Shown here piece by piece: positions 5,251 through 7,048 of a stretch of 7,048 nucleotides of DNA; positions within the stretch are counted from its first letter, which is position 1, and each line of letters opens with the position of its first letter. Under the pieces are notes generated by a model, which saw nothing but the letters and a program-made list of their open reading frames with translations, was not told the DNA's origin and made no database searches. Position numbers and translations under genes: made by a program. Source of the stretch: a bacterium (GTDB taxonomy: Bacteria > RBG-13-66-14); assembly GCA_026398675.1 (NCBI GenBank), contig JAPLSK010000302.1, positions 1 through 7,048 of the forward strand. Reading direction: 5' to 3'.

Positions 5251-5289
5251 CCCGCTCTCAACCTAAACGCCTACGGAAAAGCCTTTGTA

Positions 5290-6207
5290 TTAAATATCTC
5301 CACCTTCATTGATATAAAGATCAACCAGTAGATCGGCGGAACTTTTAATCAACCGCTGCGCCTGGGTGAAGTACTCCTCGTCAATCTCCACACCCACCGC
5401 GTTCCGACCGGCCATAACCGCCGCAACCACTGTAGTTCCCGTTCCCATGAACGGATCGAGCACGGTGTCGCCGAAGAATGAAAACATCCTCACCAGGCGA
5501 TCCGCCAGGACCAGCGGAAAAGGGGCGGGATGCACTCTCGTCGAAGCGCCGCCCAGATGCCATATCTGCTGAAACCACTCGTTAAAGCTATCCCGCTCGA
5601 TCATGCTCAACCGACGTTGATCGGTGGTCGGCCTGCGATACCCGCCGGGTTTGCGCTGCATGAGGATGTACTCGATGTCGTTTTTCACGATGGCGTTCGG
5701 TTCGTAGGGCTTGCCGAGGAACCGTCCTCCTCCTTCCACCTCCGTCGTCGCGTTGGCTATTTTGTACCAGATGATCGGGTTCAGGTTGTCTAAGCCGATC
5801 TTTCGGCACCGGACGGCGATGTCGGAATGCAGGGGCATTACCAGATGCCGTCCGTTCTTCCTCCGCGCCAGGCACACGTCGCCAACCACGCAGCACAGAC
5901 GCCCGCCGGGAATCAGCACGCGGTAAACATGCCGCCAAACCTTGTCCAGCTCGTCCAGGAACTCCTCGTAATCGGCGACATGACCCAACTGGCCCGGCGT
6001 GTCGTTGTACCTCTTCAAGGTCCAATAGGGCGGCGATGTAACGACTAAATGACAGCTCTCGTCAGCCAGCCAGTCAAGATTCCTGGCGTCTCCCCGTTTC
6101 AACTCAACGGTGACGGAAGCCCGCCCGTTTCCCGCTTTCGCCCGCTCGGCCTCTTTGAATCGCTCGTCAACCGAGAGGGATTCGTAGCTTTTTTCTCTTT
6201 CGTTCAT
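5290..6207 (-). CDS. Beta-class site-specific DNA methyltransferase (N4-cytosine or N6-adenine) of an RM system
   Basis: Transfers a methyl group from S-adenosylmethionine to DNA, here expected to protect the host from the adjacent endonuclease. It is 305 residues. The order of motifs is circularly permuted as in the beta class: catalytic motif IV TSPPYW at 57-62 near the N-terminus, and the SAM-binding motif I, DPFMGTGTT at 251-259 followed by GVEID at 272-276, near the C-terminus. HPAPFP at 226-231 before motif I is common in this group. SPPY is more typical of N4-cytosine enzymes, whereas DPPY dominates among N6-adenine enzymes, but the motif does not decide the base. The ATG at 6207 overlaps the endonuclease stop as ATGA with no convincing ribosome site, so translation is likely coupled. 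A terminator follows at 5250. Codon use is less GC-rich than in sucC. The target should match that of the endonuclease, probably CTCGAG. Confidence 0.9.
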   Translation of the reverse strand: MNEREKSYESLSVDERFKEAERAKAGNGRASVTVELKRGDARNLDWLADESCHLVVTSPPYWTLKRYNDTPGQLGHVADYEEFLDELDKVWRHVYRVLIPGGRLCCVVGDVCLARRKNGRHLVMPLHSDIAVRCRKIGLDNLNPIIWYKIANATTEVEGGGRFLGKPYEPNAIVKNDIEYILMQRKPGGYRRPTTDQRRLSMIERDSFNEWFQQIWHLGGASTRVHPAPFPLVLADRLVRMFSFFGDTVLDPFMGTGTTVVAAVMAGRNAVGVEIDEEYFTQAQRLIKSSADLLVDLYINEGGDI

Positions 6208-6905
6208 CGGTTAAGTTGACCCAGAAGGTGACCCGTCAGGGAATTGATAAAAGCAGAAAAAGACATTTCAGGCTTCGGCTCGGTGCAGATATCCCCCCCG
6301 CGGGGGGATAACAACAGGCAGGCCGAGTTGTACAGTCGCTCCAAGATCAGCTTCTCGCAAAAAAGTTCGTATCGTTTGGCGTAAGAAGCACCTCTGAATT
6401 CACTGAACACAGGGTAATGGGGCTCCGCGACGCCGACCTTACCGCGCGAGGCCTCGCAGTCCTCGAGCAACATAAAGTAACCGAGCCAGGGTGCAGGTGA
6501 GACTCCGAAGGCCCTTTCCCTGAATGCCGTGTGCAGGTCCTCCGCCGATCCGACGGCCTCCTCGATGCGGTTGTTGAAGTTGTTCCCGAAGGACGGGCCG
6601 ACCTGTGACTTGAACTCCATCACAGCCAACAGGCGTTTGTCATGAATCACCAGCATGTCCCACTCTTTAGTGGGGCGGTAAAATCCCGGCAGGGTGAGAC
6701 GTTTATTTAATTTAACGGATTCAGAGGGGAAACCATTCTCTATCATCAACTCCGTCACCAGGTTGATAAAACCGTCCATTTGTTTGCCGCCGGTGACCGC
6801 CGTCCTCCCCCCTCGGTCACCCTCCCCGACCGCGCGGGATTGGCCTTCCCGCGTGGACCAGAAGAAATGAACGGCATCTCTCAACTGTTTATTTAGCATG
6901 CTCAC
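6204..6905 (-). CDS. Type II restriction endonuclease, PaeR7I/XhoI family
   Basis: A 233-residue endonuclease whose family cleaves CTCGAG (XhoI, PaeR7I). Family members are about 245 residues, so this one is essentially complete. Near the N-terminus FFWSTRE (14-20) and TAVTGGKQMDGF (35-46) are typical, then LPGFYRPTKEWD (72-83). The PD-(D/E)XK core is D83 in EWDMLV, and E97 and K99 in MEFKSQVG. It is followed by the family hallmark SFGNNFNNR at 105-113, then EEAVGSAEDL, PWLGYFMLLEDC at 139-150 and FRGASYAKRYE at 170-180. The start is most likely the GTG at 6905, which overlaps the stop of the upstream gene as GTGA; an ATG at 6899 is the alternative. Neither has a clear ribosome site. It precedes the methyltransferase with a 4-base overlap. 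Lower GC than the core genes suggests transfer. Target specificity is inferred from the family, not shown by the sequence. Confidence 0.92.
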   Translation of the reverse strand: MSMLNKQLRDAVHFFWSTREGQSRAVGEGDRGGRTAVTGGKQMDGFINLVTELMIENGFPSESVKLNKRLTLPGFYRPTKEWDMLVIHDKRLLAVMEFKSQVGPSFGNNFNNRIEEAVGSAEDLHTAFRERAFGVSPAPWLGYFMLLEDCEASRGKVGVAEPHYPVFSEFRGASYAKRYELFCEKLILERLYNSACLLLSPRGGDICTEPKPEMSFSAFINSLTGHLLGQLNR

Positions 6906-7048
6906 GGCACGATTTGGATGGTGTCGGCCCAGACATGGGTCATCTCCTCGATGTAGGAGTTGGACCCGCCCACGGACACCCGCACCCGCCCCGAGGCCAT
7001 CTCGCTCTTGATGTACAGAAGCTCGTCGGTGTAGCCGGTGAAGTGGCA
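6902..7048 (-). CDS. C-terminal fragment of an unidentified protein, 5' part outside window
   Basis: An open frame enters from the right edge and ends with TGA at 6904-6902, giving 48 residues. It includes a stretch YTDELLYIKSEMASG and ends in WADTIQIVP. The residues alternate in a beta-strand-like way, and codons are strongly GC-rich with many third-position G or C, matching the core genes and not the endonuclease behind it. The stop overlaps the endonuclease GTG by the tetranucleotide GTGA. I do not recognise the family; a secreted or beta-sandwich domain is possible but not shown. The upstream part of the gene should decide whether it belongs to the restriction operon. Confidence 0.6.
   Translation of the reverse strand, partial: CHFTGYTDELLYIKSEMASGRVRVSVGGSNSYIEEMTHVWADTIQIVP

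Noticed and set aside
3961..5331. Long plus-strand open frame of 456 codons opposite sucC
   Set aside because: It is the antisense of sucC, which has every expected family motif; the frame stays open because of GC-rich third positions, and the translation is low-complexity and unlike any family.

Overview
The window reads as a high-GC chromosomal segment from a diderm bacterium. An outer-membrane beta-barrel protein with a signal peptide and a C-terminal aromatic residue implies an outer membrane. The housekeeping genes (nnrE, sucC, sucD) are strongly GC-rich, TTG starts occur twice and a GTG start once, and the intergenic DNA is loaded with short hairpin repeats of the kind common in uncultivated candidate-phylum genomes. 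The lineage cannot be fixed from the sequence alone. All protein genes I can support lie on the minus strand, so gene order is best read from right to left.

Layout, right to left. 7048-6902 is the C-terminal end of an unidentified gene. Its stop overlaps the GTG start of a PaeR7I/XhoI-family restriction endonuclease (6905-6204), which overlaps by ATGA a beta-class DNA methyltransferase with an SPPY motif (6207-5290). The two form a compact R-then-M restriction-modification operon closed by a rho-independent terminator (5250-5227). Next, from its own promoter, comes the sucC-sucD operon (5079-3074), the two subunits of the TCA-cycle enzyme succinyl-CoA synthetase, closed by a hairpin at 3060-3039. 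A lower-GC DUF3800-type putative nuclease gene follows (3030-2218).

The gene-free stretch 1838-2217 holds two near-consensus sigma70 promoters pointing away from each other. One drives the outer-membrane protein gene (1837-1253, minus). The other (2110-2139, plus) has no protein gene behind it. Its predicted start site falls on the first base of a 68-nt stretch that can fold into a closed structure with two inner hairpins, and the G-U pairs of that fold favour plus-strand transcription. This candidate small RNA next to, and pointing into, the DUF3800 gene is the most interesting unexplained object in the window.

From 664 to 1252 there is no gene. The stretch holds the OMP terminator, a set of hairpin-plus-T-tract repeats oriented against the flanking genes, two copies of a GC-rich quasi-palindromic repeat, and a promoter for nnrE (663-1, NAD(P)H-hydrate epimerase, running off the left edge).

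Functionally, a core-metabolism operon (sucCD) sits between two accessory modules (restriction-modification upstream, DUF3800 plus candidate RNA downstream), both with base composition visibly lower in GC than sucCD.
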